Below, one piece after another: positions 49,401 to 57,183 of a DNA stretch of 64,000 bases; position 1 is the first letter of the stretch; the number at the start of each line of letters is the position of its first letter. The translations under genes were made by a program, and so were the position numbers. The stretch is from Clostridiales bacterium (GTDB taxonomy: Bacteria > Bacillota > Clostridia > Oscillospirales > Oscillospiraceae). Under the pieces are notes generated by a model, which saw only the letters and a list, made by a program, of their open reading frames with translations, searched no databases and was not told the DNA's origin. The DNA lies in the NCBI GenBank assembly GCA_025757645.1, contig CP107216.1, forward strand, positions 1,549,501-1,613,500. The letters are read 5' to 3'.

Positions 49401-52257
49401 CCTGCGGGATGTCCGTATCTATGACACCATAGAGGACGCAGACGGAAAAGAGCGCCGCGTACTAAACGCCAAGGAGACCACTCTGGCTGCCCAAAAACAG
49501 CAGGCTATCCGGGAAGCCTTTAGGGACTGGATCTGGAGAGACCCGGAGCGACGCCAGACTTTGGTGCGCCAGTATAACGAGGAAATGAACTCTACCCGTC
49601 CCCGCGAGTATGATGGCAGCCATATCACTTTTGGCGGCATGAACCCGGCCATTACCCTGCGGGAACACCAGAAAAGCGCCATCGCCCATGTGCTGTATGG
49701 CGGAAATACCCTGCTGGCACACGAAGTAGGCGCAGGCAAAACCTTTGAGATGGTGGCCGCTGCGATGGAAGCCAAACGCCTGGGCTTGTGCCAGAAATCT
49801 CTCTTTGTGGTTCCCAACCACCTGACTGAGCAGTGGGCATCGGAGTTTCTGCGCCTCTATCCTTCTGCCAACATCTTAGTCACAACCAAAAAGGACTTTG
49901 AGACCCATAACCGCAAGAAGTTCTGCGCCCGTATTGCGACCGGTGACTACGACGCCATCATCATGGGACACAGTCAGTTTGAGCGTATCCCCGTCAGCCG
50001 GGAGCGTCAGGAACGGCTTCTCTATGAGCAGATCGACGAGATCACCGAGGGCATCGCAGAGGTGCAGGCCAGCGGCGGCGAGCGTTTTACCGTCAAGCAG
50101 CTGGAGCGTACCAGAAAGTCTCTGGAAGCCAGACTGGAAAAGCTGCAAGCCGAGGGGCGAAAAGATGATGTGGTAACTTTTGAGCAGCTGGGTGTGGACC
50201 GGCTGTTTGTGGACGAGGCCCACAACTACAAGAACCTGTTTTTATACACAAAAATGCGGAATGTGGCTGGTCTTTCCACATCGGACGCGCAGAAATCCTC
50301 CGATATGTTTGCCAAGTGCCGCTATATGGATGAGATCACCGGAAACCGTGGCGTGATCTTTGCCACCGGCACACCGGTCAGCAACTCCATGACCGAGCTT
50401 TACACCATGCAGCGTTATCTTCAATATGAACGCCTGCAAGAGCTGAACATGACCCACTTCGACTGCTGGGCTTCCCGATTTGGGGAGACCGTCACAGCAT
50501 TGGAGCTGGCACCGGAAGGCACCGGCTACCGGGCAAGAACGAGATTCAGCAAGTTCTTTAATCTGCCGGAGCTGATGAACCTGTTCAAAGAAGTGGCCGA
50601 CATCAAGACTGCCGATCAGTTAAATCTCCCTACCCCGGAAGTGGAGTACCACAACATCGTGGCGCAGCCTACCGAACATCAGCAGGAAATGGTCAAAGCT
50701 CTTTCGGAGCGTGCATCGCTGGTACACAGTGGAACTGTTGACCCGTCCCAGGATAACATGCTCAAGATTACCTCGGATGGCCGTAAGCTGGGGCTTGACC
50801 AGAGAATCGTCAACCAGATGCTGCCGGACGAACCTGGCACAAAGGTCAATCAGTGTGTGGACAACATCATGCAGATCTGGCGGGACGGCAAAGCTGACAA
50901 GCTGACCCAGCTGGTGTTCTGCGACATTTCTACACCGCAGGCAAAAGCTCCTGCAAGCAAGGCGGCGAAAACGCTGGATAATCCACTGCTTCACGCATTG
51001 GAAGGCGCTGTGCCTCTGCCGGAGCAGGAGCCGGCCTTTACGGTATATGACGATATTCGTCAGAAACTTATTGCCCAGGGGATGCCTGCCGACCAGATCG
51101 CTTTTATCCATGAAGCCAATACCGAAGTGCGGAAAAAGGAGCTGTTCTCTAAAGTCCGTACCGGTCAGGTTCGTGTCCTCTTAGGCAGCACCGCCAAGAT
51201 GGGCGCAGGCACCAATGTGCAGGACCGTCTGGTGGCACTTCATGACCTGGACTGTCCGTGGAGACCGGGAGACCTTGCCCAGCGCAAGGGTCGTATCGAG
51301 CGTCAGGGTAACAAGAATCCTCTTGTCCATGTGTACCGCTATGTGACAGAAGGAACCTTTGATGCATACCTCTGGCAGACGGTGGAGAATAAGCAGAAAT
51401 TCATTTCCCAGATTATGACTTCTAAATCGCCGGTGCGTTCCTGCGATGATGTGGATGAAACAGCCCTCAGTTTTGCCGAGATCAAGGCTCTGTGTGCCGG
51501 AGATCCCCGCATCAAGGAGCGTATGGATTTGGATGTGGAGGTATCCCGCCTGAAGCTGATGAAAGCCGACCACCAGAGCAAGCAATATCGTCTGGAGGAC
51601 CAGCTGCTCAAATACTTCCCGGAGGAGATTGAAAAGCACAAAGGCTTTATCAAGGGCTTTGAATCTGACCTGGAGGTTTTGGCAGCACACCCGCACCCGG
51701 AGGACGGTTTTGCCGGTATGGAGATTCGTGGAGACCTGCTGACCGATAAGGAGAACGCCGGTGCAGCCCTTTTGGATGCCTGCAAGGAGGTCAAAACCTC
51801 CGATCCGGTGCAGATCGGCAGCTACCGGGGTTATGCCATGTCCGTGGAATTTTTCGCTTGGAAACAGGAATATACGCTCCTGCTGAAAGGACAGATGACC
51901 CACAGGGCAACCCTTGGTACAGACCCTCGCGGAAATCTTACCCGTATCGACAATGCCCTCACTCAGATGCCCCAGCGTCTGGAGGCGGCAAAGGCACAGC
52001 TGGATAACCTCTATCAGCAGCAGGCTGCCGCAAAGGAGGAAGTCGGAAAGCCATTCCTTTATGAAGAAGAACTGACAAGCAAAAACGCCCGTCTAGTGGA
52101 GTTGGATACCCTGCTCAACATCGACGGAAAGGGGCAGGCACACACCGAGTCTGTTGTTGCCAAAAGCACACGGACTTCGGTGCTGGATAACCTAAAACGC
52201 CCGGTGCAACCCCGCAGTACAGACAAGAAACCAAAACAGCATGAGGAGGTGCGATAA
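43474..52257 (+). CDS. giant DNA methylase-helicase (SNF2-like) ICE protein
   Basis: A 2927-residue polyvalent protein. The N-terminal ~250 residues are ArdC-like (ARLYKYPFHEQLMIYAQRP). Residues ~258-376 are a Gly/Asp/Arg/Pro-rich linker that is also read as tnpV in another frame. Several large polyvalent-protein modules follow. An N6-adenine methylase-like domain has motif I EPSMGVGNFFG near 1409 and IGNVPFG near 1470; the NPPY-type motif is changed to N-V-P-F. A superfamily II helicase follows with HEVGAGKT near 2083, DEAHNYKN near 2247, and C-terminal motifs GTNVQDR and QRKGRIERQG near 2580-2612. It likely processes or protects element DNA during transfer. GAAAGGAGGA precedes ATG 43474. 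Confidence 0.88.
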   Translation: MPTKAELYAQMAEKVATQLTGSWQEWAGFLTTAARLYKYPFHEQLMIYAQRPDATACAEYDLWNEKMGRYVRRGSKGIALVDDSGDRPRLRYVFDISDTGTREHSRTPWLWQLEERHLDSVQAMLERTYDVSGDDLAGQLTEVAGKLAEEYWTEHQQDFFYIVDGSFLEEYDEFNIGVQFKAAATVSITYALMSRCGLEPERYFDHEDFMAIFDFNTPSTIGALGTAVSQINQQVLRQIGVSVRNAEREANQERSKQDEQSHDLYPERRLSDSRPEAEPAAGETPGQVRQDEENLPEGTSSHPLQPDAAEREAVPAPSGDRRDRPEQTGADDAPAGEGSGSHRGTESQRSHEVGGADEHLQSSGRGDSDGGAYQQLTLNLFLSEAEQIQSIDEAENVAHTSSAFSFAQNDIDHVLRLGGNTDRQRERVVAAFEKQKTTAEIAEILKTLYHGGNGVGSVSAWYAEDGIHLSHGKSVRYDRSAQVISWERAAERIGELLESGQFASNVELAEAAGYERSLLSEKLWHLYHDLSEDARKAGYLSCLSEIKGNGFPEETRRLTEKLSEPAFRQTLKEEYAAFWTAYQQDRDLLRFHYHRPREIWENLKDLDLPRRTFSSELSQVPTVQHFITEDEIDAAMTGGSSFAGGKGRIYAFFMENHTDKEKVRFLKDEYGIGGRSHALSGATHSGEDHDGKGLHYKKQDCPDVHLNWEKVSKRITSLVKKGRYLTEQEQAQYDKIQAEKDLAEEDAIQAQQPEIEEETPKPTLREQFEQYKPVVTAAISEDVAYRNACGHSDRENAVIEGNAAVRRAVLGSKDMELIRLYSDVPEFRQRLHREVIDETYPKLHELLRPLSQEDIDTALCAWNGNIESKHAVVRYMKDHAREKDTAAWLAQEYGGSNSPFVVRAGSPEETQLPWPKVQRRLAQLIQEDRFYTEEEQDRFDNIDPIAIREALEERGIVNGQVADPEKLDNDPFIQQVMSDAEQIAAAETEQTSEVSISDEEYDAVRRPTPQRTSYDPAAPVYAVGDTVYIEDDAYQITELREDTVQLLPTGMVYPIYRAERKEQFEQLLRADRRNAYYTEFLPIDPDKADQDLRDVLAHGLMDEADKQQLSTLLQSGRSNSEIAYWLSRAYPHEIETLNLETGDIADYRTTAQGMELEVLDAEEKRLAVLYFRWDEVAPLLRGMYARQQDGFGQEQPQPATESPTFHSETMAVYPGDKNHLPYDVVVERLHIEEPEPPAPVTEPEKTFEEVLDEHPVSIQVNGQWQTFPNAKAAEEASYEEYKANLRRNAQNFRITDEHLGEGGPKAKFQANVNAIRLLKELESAGQQASPEQQEILSRYVGWGGLSDAFDPEKPAWVSEYAQLKELLTPEEYAAARSSTLNAHYTSPTVIQAIYEAVGRMGFETGNILEPSMGVGNFFGMLPEEMRNSRLYGVELDPVSGRIAKQLYPKADITVGGFETTDRRDFFDLAIGNVPFGQYQVNDKAYNKLNFNIHNYFFAKALNQVRPGGVVAFVTSRYTMDAKDSTVRRYLAQRAELLGAIRLPNDAFKKNAGAEVVSDIIFLQKRDRPLDIAPEWTQTGQTEDGFAINRYFIDHPEMVLGRQEPVSTAHGMDYTVNPIEGLELSDQLHDAVKYIHGTYQEAELPELGEGEAIDTSIPADPNVKNYSYAIVDGQVYYRENSRMVRPDLNATAEARVKGLVGLRDCVQELIDLQMDAAVPDSTITQKQAELNSLYDSFSAKYGLINDRANRLAYADDSSYYLLCALEVIDEDGKLERKADMFTKRTIKPHQAVATVDTASEALAVSISEKACVDMSYMSRLTGKTKEELAGELQGVIFRVPGQLEKDGTPHYVTADEYLSGNVRRKLRQAQRAAQQNLSFAVNVEALTAAQPKDLDASEIEVRLGATWIDKEYIQQFMYETFNTPFYLQRSIEVNYSSFTAEWQIKGKSSVSYNDVAAYTTYGTSRANAYKILEDSLNLRDVRIYDTIEDADGKERRVLNAKETTLAAQKQQAIREAFRDWIWRDPERRQTLVRQYNEEMNSTRPREYDGSHITFGGMNPAITLREHQKSAIAHVLYGGNTLLAHEVGAGKTFEMVAAAMEAKRLGLCQKSLFVVPNHLTEQWASEFLRLYPSANILVTTKKDFETHNRKKFCARIATGDYDAIIMGHSQFERIPVSRERQERLLYEQIDEITEGIAEVQASGGERFTVKQLERTRKSLEARLEKLQAEGRKDDVVTFEQLGVDRLFVDEAHNYKNLFLYTKMRNVAGLSTSDAQKSSDMFAKCRYMDEITGNRGVIFATGTPVSNSMTELYTMQRYLQYERLQELNMTHFDCWASRFGETVTALELAPEGTGYRARTRFSKFFNLPELMNLFKEVADIKTADQLNLPTPEVEYHNIVAQPTEHQQEMVKALSERASLVHSGTVDPSQDNMLKITSDGRKLGLDQRIVNQMLPDEPGTKVNQCVDNIMQIWRDGKADKLTQLVFCDISTPQAKAPASKAAKTLDNPLLHALEGAVPLPEQEPAFTVYDDIRQKLIAQGMPADQIAFIHEANTEVRKKELFSKVRTGQVRVLLGSTAKMGAGTNVQDRLVALHDLDCPWRPGDLAQRKGRIERQGNKNPLVHVYRYVTEGTFDAYLWQTVENKQKFISQIMTSKSPVRSCDDVDETALSFAEIKALCAGDPRIKERMDLDVEVSRLKLMKADHQSKQYRLEDQLLKYFPEEIEKHKGFIKGFESDLEVLAAHPHPEDGFAGMEIRGDLLTDKENAGAALLDACKEVKTSDPVQIGSYRGYAMSVEFFAWKQEYTLLLKGQMTHRATLGTDPRGNLTRIDNALTQMPQRLEAAKAQLDNLYQQQAAAKEEVGKPFLYEEELTSKNARLVELDTLLNIDGKGQAHTESVVAKSTRTSVLDNLKRPVQPRSTDKKPKQHEEVR
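44246..44602 (+). CDS. tnpV: TnpV-like protein encoded inside the giant helicase gene in another frame
   Basis: A 118-residue frame from ATG 44246 with AAAGGAG at 44231-44237, eight bases upstream. The product reads MTYIQNGDYLIPDLKLS, PLGKYGRMRKTYLKEHR, then KASDPMKWVGLMNTCKAQAE near the end, matching the transposon-encoded TnpV family. The host frame of the helicase is open throughout the same DNA in a different register, so this stretch is coded twice on one strand. TnpV function is unknown. Confidence 0.75.
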   Translation: MNNPMTYIQNGDYLIPDLKLSQQPEKPLGKYGRMRKTYLKEHRPILYNQMLLSEKLYQHLLEIDETAQNRLEQMMPQLAKEAGATEELKASDPMKWVGLMNTCKAQAEEILMAELINS

Positions 52258-52258
52258 C

Positions 52259-53077
52259 ATGAATACTAACGATCTGAATACAGCTCTTTATGAAAAGATG
52301 GCTGCCGAACAGGACAAGTTCCGGGACTGGCTGAAAAGCCAGCCCCCGGAAGAAGTCTTAAACCATGCCTATGAGTACACCATCCGCGAGGACATCGTGA
52401 TGGCAATAGAGGAACTGGAGTTGACCGACACCCAGGCTCAGGCACTTTTGGAATCTTCTTTGCCGCTGGCGGATGTGTACCGCTACTTTGAAAAGCTGGA
52501 GACCGGTCACATGGATGTGATCCGGGACAGCATTGAGAACCGTGCCGACGATGTGTGCAGAGCTAAAGAGGAACTGCGAACAACACCGATCTATCCCCAT
52601 TCAGCTGCCTATGCGAGAGAACATGGGGAGCTGGAGCAGTACCGAGCTTCCAACAATGTAAATCGCCAATGCAAGGAGTCTATTGAAGCGGCGGTGCGGG
52701 AGCACTTCGACGGAATGTATCTCAGCCACGATGCGGCAAAGGGTGTGATCGAGACCTATGGCATGGAGCGTGTGTCCATGGTTCTGTCTAACACGGTCCA
52801 GCTTCAGGACTGGGATGGGCGTTACTCCCGACGCAACAAAGAATGGGCCAAGACCATTCCCAACGATAATCCCGAAACCGTCCGTTGTGGTTATGCCTTA
52901 AACAGCCACCCTGCTGTGCTGGATGGTTTTATTGATCTGGTGCGTGAAGAACAGCAGCGCAGCCGTACCCAGAGAGAAAAACTGGAACCGTCCCGTCACT
53001 CAGTGCGGGATAAGCTCAAACAGGAGCTGCCCGCCCATAAGTCTGCCGCCCCGAAAAAACGGGAGCCGGAGCGATAA
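52259..53077 (+). CDS. DUF3848-DUF3849 protein
   Basis: A 272-residue protein with two domains. The N-terminal DUF3848 spans about 1-110 (LYEKMAAEQDKFRDWLKSQP, AYEYTIREDIVMAIEELEL). The C-terminal DUF3849 spans about 110-230 (PIYPHSAAYAREHGELEQYR, AAVREHFDGMYL, SNTVQLQDWDGRYSRRNKEW). It is conserved downstream of the helicase in these ICEs; function is unknown. ATG 52259 is eight bases after GAGGAGGT; the longer frame start at 52241 is less likely. The C-terminus is basic. Confidence 0.85.
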   Translation: MNTNDLNTALYEKMAAEQDKFRDWLKSQPPEEVLNHAYEYTIREDIVMAIEELELTDTQAQALLESSLPLADVYRYFEKLETGHMDVIRDSIENRADDVCRAKEELRTTPIYPHSAAYAREHGELEQYRASNNVNRQCKESIEAAVREHFDGMYLSHDAAKGVIETYGMERVSMVLSNTVQLQDWDGRYSRRNKEWAKTIPNDNPETVRCGYALNSHPAVLDGFIDLVREEQQRSRTQREKLEPSRHSVRDKLKQELPAHKSAAPKKREPER

Positions 53078-53079
53078 CC

Positions 53080-53418
53080 ATGGCAAAGCGCAAGCGGGAT
53101 GTGCCGGTTTTGTTTTGGGTGTCCGCAGAAGAACTGGAACTGATCCATCAAAAGATGCAGCAATACGGGACAGAGAATTTGAGCGCTTATCTGCGGAAAA
53201 TGGCGCTGGATGGTTATGTGGTCAAGCTGGAACTGCCAGAGCTGAAGGAGTTGGTCTCCCTGATGCGCCGAAGCAGCAACAACTTGAACCAGCTGACCCG
53301 CAAAGTGCATGAGACCGGGCGGGTTTATAATGCTGACTTGGAGGATATATCCCAGCGGCAGGAACAACTGTGGGAGGGTGTGAAGGAAATCCTTACCCAA
53401 CTCTCCAAACTTTCATAA
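53080..53418 (+). CDS. mobC: relaxosome accessory protein MobC
   Basis: A 112-residue protein. The N-terminal ribbon-helix-helix-like part reads VLFWVSAEELELIHQKMQ and YLRKMALDGYVVKL. The MobC signature LMRRSSNNLNQLTRKVHETG is near residue 70, and a C-terminal coiled coil follows. MobC binds oriT and helps the relaxase nick. It starts two bases after the DUF3849 stop. A strong terminator follows, and the relaxase gene lies 2.3 kb downstream rather than adjacent. Confidence 0.9.
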   Translation: MAKRKRDVPVLFWVSAEELELIHQKMQQYGTENLSAYLRKMALDGYVVKLELPELKELVSLMRRSSNNLNQLTRKVHETGRVYNADLEDISQRQEQLWEGVKEILTQLSKLS

Positions 53419-53438
53419 CAGGGATAGATACTCCATTT

Positions 53439-53492
53439 GCGGAGGGAGGAACGGCGTTTCTTCGCCGCACCTTCCTCCGCTTTTTCTTTTTG
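53439..53492 (+). terminator. terminator after mobC
   Basis: GCGGAGGGAGG (53439-53449) pairs with CCTTCCTCCGC (53470-53480) with one bulge, enclosing an inner CGGCG/CGCCG stem. TTTTTCTTTTT follows. It closes the long transfer operon. Confidence 0.88.
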
Positions 53493-53569
53493 TCTGTATC
53501 CTTGTCTTTTGCCTGTCCGTACCGGATAATATGAGTAGAATAAGAAGCGTAGCAAAGGAGTGAAAACAG

Positions 53570-53872
53570 ATGCTGACCTTTGAAAAGGTGCTGGAGATTT
53601 TTGCGGATTACCTGACCGCAGACGAGACCATAGAAGTTTATATCAGCCGCCATGGATGTGTAAGAGTTGAATTTGACCAAGATTTTCACTATTGCTCTGG
53701 CGAGGTGTGCCATACTCCCAAGGAACTGTTCGACCTCTTAGCCGATGATTACCGGACTTATCTGGAGATTGAACTGACCAAAGGAAAACGGGAAGTGACG
53801 GAAGATGATGAGAGAGAAGCGGATGCCCTGTGCAAACGGCATCTGGAGCGTTGGAAGGAGGAACAGGAATGA
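53570..53872 (+). CDS. acidic ICE protein of unknown function
   Basis: A 100-residue acidic protein (TFEKVLEIFADYLTADETIE, VRVEFDQDFHYCSGEV, PKELFDLLADDYRTYL). No domain is recognised. ATG 53570 follows CAAAGGAGTG. It overlaps the CD1845 gene by four bases and so forms a two-gene unit after the mobC terminator. Confidence 0.7.
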   Translation: MLTFEKVLEIFADYLTADETIEVYISRHGCVRVEFDQDFHYCSGEVCHTPKELFDLLADDYRTYLEIELTKGKREVTEDDEREADALCKRHLERWKEEQE

Positions 53873-54168
53873 AGATTTTGAAATGTCTGCTGATGATCGT
53901 AACTGCACCGGTCGTTTTGGTGTTGACGCTTTTTGTCTGGCTCTGCACGGGGCTGATCTACATATCCGGTCTGGTGCTTGGTCTACTAAGCACGGTAATT
54001 GCTCTGCTTGGCGTGGCTGTGCTGATTACCTATTCCCCGCAGAATGGTGTGATTTTGCTGGTTATGGCATTTTTGATTAGCCCGATGGGGCTGCCGCTGG
54101 CTGCGATCTGGCTACTGGGAAAGGTGCAGAGTTTGAAATTTGCGATACAGGATTGGGTGTATGGGTAA
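53869..54168 (+). CDS. CD1845 family membrane protein
   Basis: A 99-residue protein with three hydrophobic segments (LLMIVTAPVVLVLTLFVWL, TVIALLGVAVLITYSP, GVILLVMAFLISPMGLPLAA) and the family ending WLLGKVQSLKFAIQDWVYG. This is the CD1845 family, carried in the mobilisation region of C. difficile-type conjugative transposons. Its role is unknown. ATG 53869 overlaps the previous stop and has GGAAGGAGG upstream. Confidence 0.85.
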   Translation: MKILKCLLMIVTAPVVLVLTLFVWLCTGLIYISGLVLGLLSTVIALLGVAVLITYSPQNGVILLVMAFLISPMGLPLAAIWLLGKVQSLKFAIQDWVYG

Positions 54169-54197
54169 ATGATGTGAATATAATTTGGAATGAAAAA

Positions 54198-54240
54198 GAA
54201 GCAGGACAATGGGAGATGAGACCCAATGCCCTGCTTCTCT
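54198..54240 (+). terminator. convergent terminator
   Basis: AGCAGG then CAATGGG pairs with CCCAATG then CCTGCT with one bulge on each side (about 54199-54235). It lies between two converging genes and is followed by a short T-rich stretch on the plus strand. Confidence 0.65.
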
Positions 54241-54242
54241 GT

Positions 54243-55655
54243 TTATTCGGAACGAACTGTAATATATTTTTGATTGCGACTTTTAGGTTTATCGGGAATA
54301 GTCATTTCTAATTGCCCGGATTCTAAAAGCGGATTGATATGTTTCAAAGTGAAGTTTCTTAAATCTTTGAAGCCGCAAAATACTGCAAGCTCTTTCTTGG
54401 ATTTTGGTGTTGTGCAAAAAGTCAAAATCTGTTTGGATACCGTTGATAGTTCAATAACTTGGTGGGTAACTTGGTGGATAACTTGGTGGGCGTCACCCTC
54501 TAAGTTGTAGTTTACATTTTTCAAGATGACTCTGAAATCTGTCGCTGTTGAGGAAAATTCGGGCTTATATGCCTCTGTGTATCCAGGCAGCTTTTCGGTT
54601 TCACTGACGATTTTGCGTAGGCCACTTCCACGGCGTTCCATGTACTTCATGCGGTGGAACAGGTCAGCAATCACAGGGTTTCGTCGCATCGAACGGATAC
54701 TGTAAATATCGTATTCCTGAATTGAGCCGCCGCCAAACATACCGCCCGGAGATGTGATTTCCACCCGATCATCAAACATATCAATATGGATTTCGCTGCC
54801 AAGTACAATATAATCACGATGGATAAGCGCATTAACAAGAGCCTCTGTCACAGCTCGTTCAGCATAATCTGGCTTGTCTACACGATACTGTGCCTCTTTG
54901 ACAAAACGGACTTTGGAATTATTGCGAATAAATTCACTGCCGCTTTTCAGTAGATAAATCAGATTCCCTTCGTATTCTTTATCGTCCAGTGCATCATCAA
55001 AGATAGAGCCTTTTTCCAAGCCATTCCACCGGGTACAGAACATACGGGAGTTATAAACTGTGTGCTGATCGGTCATGAGCTTTCCGGCATTGGTCAAGAC
55101 CCCATTTTTGTCAGCCAAACCGAAGGAAACATAATCGGATGGCTCAAAGCGGAGGCCGGTTCGTTCCAGATAGGTTGCCTCCAGGAGTGTGAAGCTGTAA
55201 TCCTTTTTCACAGCTTCTGTTGTTAAGGTGTCAAAGGACTGATTGGTTCCCTTTAAGATCAGTTCATTTACAATGTAATCCGGGGCAATTACGCTTTCAT
55301 TTCCAACACGGATATATGCTTCCATCACTCCGTCTGCCTTGTAATAATATGGGGTGCTGCGGCCGGGAGAAACCTCCAGAGCTAATAGATTTTTACCATC
55401 TTCCTGTAATGGTTTTAAGATAAACTGAGGTAATGGTGTGATTCGTTCTTTAATTAAGCGGCTGATCGCCTCAGCATCCTTTTGAACATCGGACAAGCCA
55501 ATAGGTTTCCGGTCATCAGAGATTCCGAAAAACAGAGTTCCGCCGATTCCATTAGAAAAGGAACTGACACTTTTTAACCAGCTTTTTGGTTTCTTTATTT
55601 CAAGTGCAACTTTGAAATCACATTCGGTTGCTTCAGCAATTAGCTGTTCTATCAT
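54243..55655 (-). CDS. AlbA_2 (Schlafen-type) regulator with GHKL ATPase-like domain
   Basis: A 470-residue minus-strand gene inside the mobilisation block. The N-terminal AlbA_2 domain spans about 1-110 (FKVALEIKKPKSWLKSVSSF, SNGIGGTLFFGISDD). A C-terminal HATPase_c_4-type domain follows (AVTEALVNALIHRDYIVLGS, SPGGMFGGG, RRNPVIADLFHRMKYMERRG, GSGLRKI). A tail with three HQV repeats (DAHQVIHQVTHQVIE) leads into a winged helix. Such proteins are putative transcription regulators or nucleic-acid enzymes; some Schlafen-like members act in defence. AGGAGGGA supports ATG 55655. Orientation opposite to the operon suggests cargo. Confidence 0.82.
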   Translation of the reverse strand: MIEQLIAEATECDFKVALEIKKPKSWLKSVSSFSNGIGGTLFFGISDDRKPIGLSDVQKDAEAISRLIKERITPLPQFILKPLQEDGKNLLALEVSPGRSTPYYYKADGVMEAYIRVGNESVIAPDYIVNELILKGTNQSFDTLTTEAVKKDYSFTLLEATYLERTGLRFEPSDYVSFGLADKNGVLTNAGKLMTDQHTVYNSRMFCTRWNGLEKGSIFDDALDDKEYEGNLIYLLKSGSEFIRNNSKVRFVKEAQYRVDKPDYAERAVTEALVNALIHRDYIVLGSEIHIDMFDDRVEITSPGGMFGGGSIQEYDIYSIRSMRRNPVIADLFHRMKYMERRGSGLRKIVSETEKLPGYTEAYKPEFSSTATDFRVILKNVNYNLEGDAHQVIHQVTHQVIELSTVSKQILTFCTTPKSKKELAVFCGFKDLRNFTLKHINPLLESGQLEMTIPDKPKSRNQKYITVRSE

Positions 55656-55770
55656 AAAATCCCTCCTTTGAGGTATTGGTAGTTTCTTTATATTATACCC
55701 ATAAGGAGAGTTTATTTCAACGATAGGCACAAAGAGTTCAGAGAAAATATTTTTGAGAGGAGGGTTTTTT

Positions 55771-57183
55771 ATGGCAACTACAAGAATCATGCCGCTTCAT
55801 GTTGGCAAGGGCCGCACAGAAAGTCGGGCGATCAGTGACATCATCGACTATGTAGCAAATCCACAGAAAACAGATAACGGCAAGCTCATTACCGGCTATG
55901 CGTGTGACAGCCGGACTGCGGATGCGGAGTTCCTTCTGGCAAAGCGGCAGTACATTGCCGCTACCGGACGGGTGCGCGGCGCAGATGATGTGATCGCCTA
56001 TCATGTGCGCCAGTCCTTCCGCCCTGGTGAGATTACCCCGGAAGAAGCAAACCGGCTGGGCGTAGAATTTGCAAAGCGTTTTACTAAAGGCAATCATGCC
56101 TTTGTGGTCTGCACTCACATAGACAAGTCGCACATTCATAATCACATTATCTGGTCATCGGTCAGCTTAGAATATGACCGGAAATTCCGAAACTTTTGGG
56201 GCAGCACCAAGGCGGTTCGCCGGTTAAGTGATACAATCTGCATTGAAAACGGACTGTCCATTGTAGAGAATCCGAAACCTCACGGAAAAAGCTATAACAA
56301 GTGGCTGGGAGATCAGGCAAAGCCCTCTCACCGAGAGCTGCTTCGTGTGGCGATTGACAACGCATTATCACAAAGCCCTGCTGATTTTGAGGAACTTCTG
56401 AAGCTACTGCAAGAATCCGGCTGTGAGGTATCAAAACGAGGGAAATCATATCGCTTGAAGCTCCCCGGTTGGGAGAAAGCCGCCCGTATGGACAGCCTGG
56501 GCGAAGGATATGGATTGGAAGATTTGCGGGCAGTTCTCTTAGGAAAGAAAGCACATACCCCGCGAAAGAAAACAGTCACACAGGCAGAGCCGCCGAAGGT
56601 CAATCTGCTGGTGGACATTCAGGCAAAATTGCAGGCTGGAAAAGGTGCTGGCTATGCTCGATGGGCTAAAGTTTTTAATCTGAAACAAATGGCGCAAACC
56701 ATGAATTACCTGTCAGAGAACAATCTGCTGGAGTATACGGTTTTGGAAGAAAAGGCTACGGCTGCCACGGCACATCACAATGATCTTTCGGCGCAGATCA
56801 AAGCGGCTGAAAAGCGCATGGCGGAGATTGCTGTTCTGCGTACTCACATCGTAAATTATGCCAAGACCCGTGAGGTCTATGTGGCATATCGTAAGGCGGG
56901 ATACTCTAAGAAATTCCGGGAGGAACATGAGGAAGAAATTCTGCTCCATCAGGCTGCTAAGAATGCCTTTGATGAGATGGGCGTCAAGAAGCTGCCCAAG
57001 GTCAAAGAGTTGCAGACAGAGTACGCGAAATTGCTGGAAGAAAAGAAAAAGACCTATGCCGAGTATCGGCATTCCCGTGAGGAAATGCGGGAGCTTTTAA
57101 CGGCAAAGGCCAATGTAGATCGGGTGCTGAAAATGGAGGTAGAACAGGATGTTGAAAAAGAAAAAGACCACGGCCAGCGGTAA
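55771..57183 (+). CDS. relaxase / mobilisation nuclease (MobP-type)
   Basis: A 470-residue relaxase. The N-terminal nuclease domain shows the catalytic tyrosine region ISDIIDYVANPQKT, then VRQSFRPGEITPEEANRLGV and the metal-binding HIDKSHIHNHIIW (His-x-x-x-x-His-x-His-x-His type). The C-terminal half is helical and coiled-coil-like (MAEIAVLRTHIVNYAKTREV). It nicks oriT, stays bound to the 5' end and pilots the strand through VirD4. GAGAGGAGGG precedes ATG 55771. MobC is upstream, beyond two small genes and the reversed AlbA_2 gene. Confidence 0.92.
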   Translation: MATTRIMPLHVGKGRTESRAISDIIDYVANPQKTDNGKLITGYACDSRTADAEFLLAKRQYIAATGRVRGADDVIAYHVRQSFRPGEITPEEANRLGVEFAKRFTKGNHAFVVCTHIDKSHIHNHIIWSSVSLEYDRKFRNFWGSTKAVRRLSDTICIENGLSIVENPKPHGKSYNKWLGDQAKPSHRELLRVAIDNALSQSPADFEELLKLLQESGCEVSKRGKSYRLKLPGWEKAARMDSLGEGYGLEDLRAVLLGKKAHTPRKKTVTQAEPPKVNLLVDIQAKLQAGKGAGYARWAKVFNLKQMAQTMNYLSENNLLEYTVLEEKATAATAHHNDLSAQIKAAEKRMAEIAVLRTHIVNYAKTREVYVAYRKAGYSKKFREEHEEEILLHQAAKNAFDEMGVKKLPKVKELQTEYAKLLEEKKKTYAEYRHSREEMRELLTAKANVDRVLKMEVEQDVEKEKDHGQR

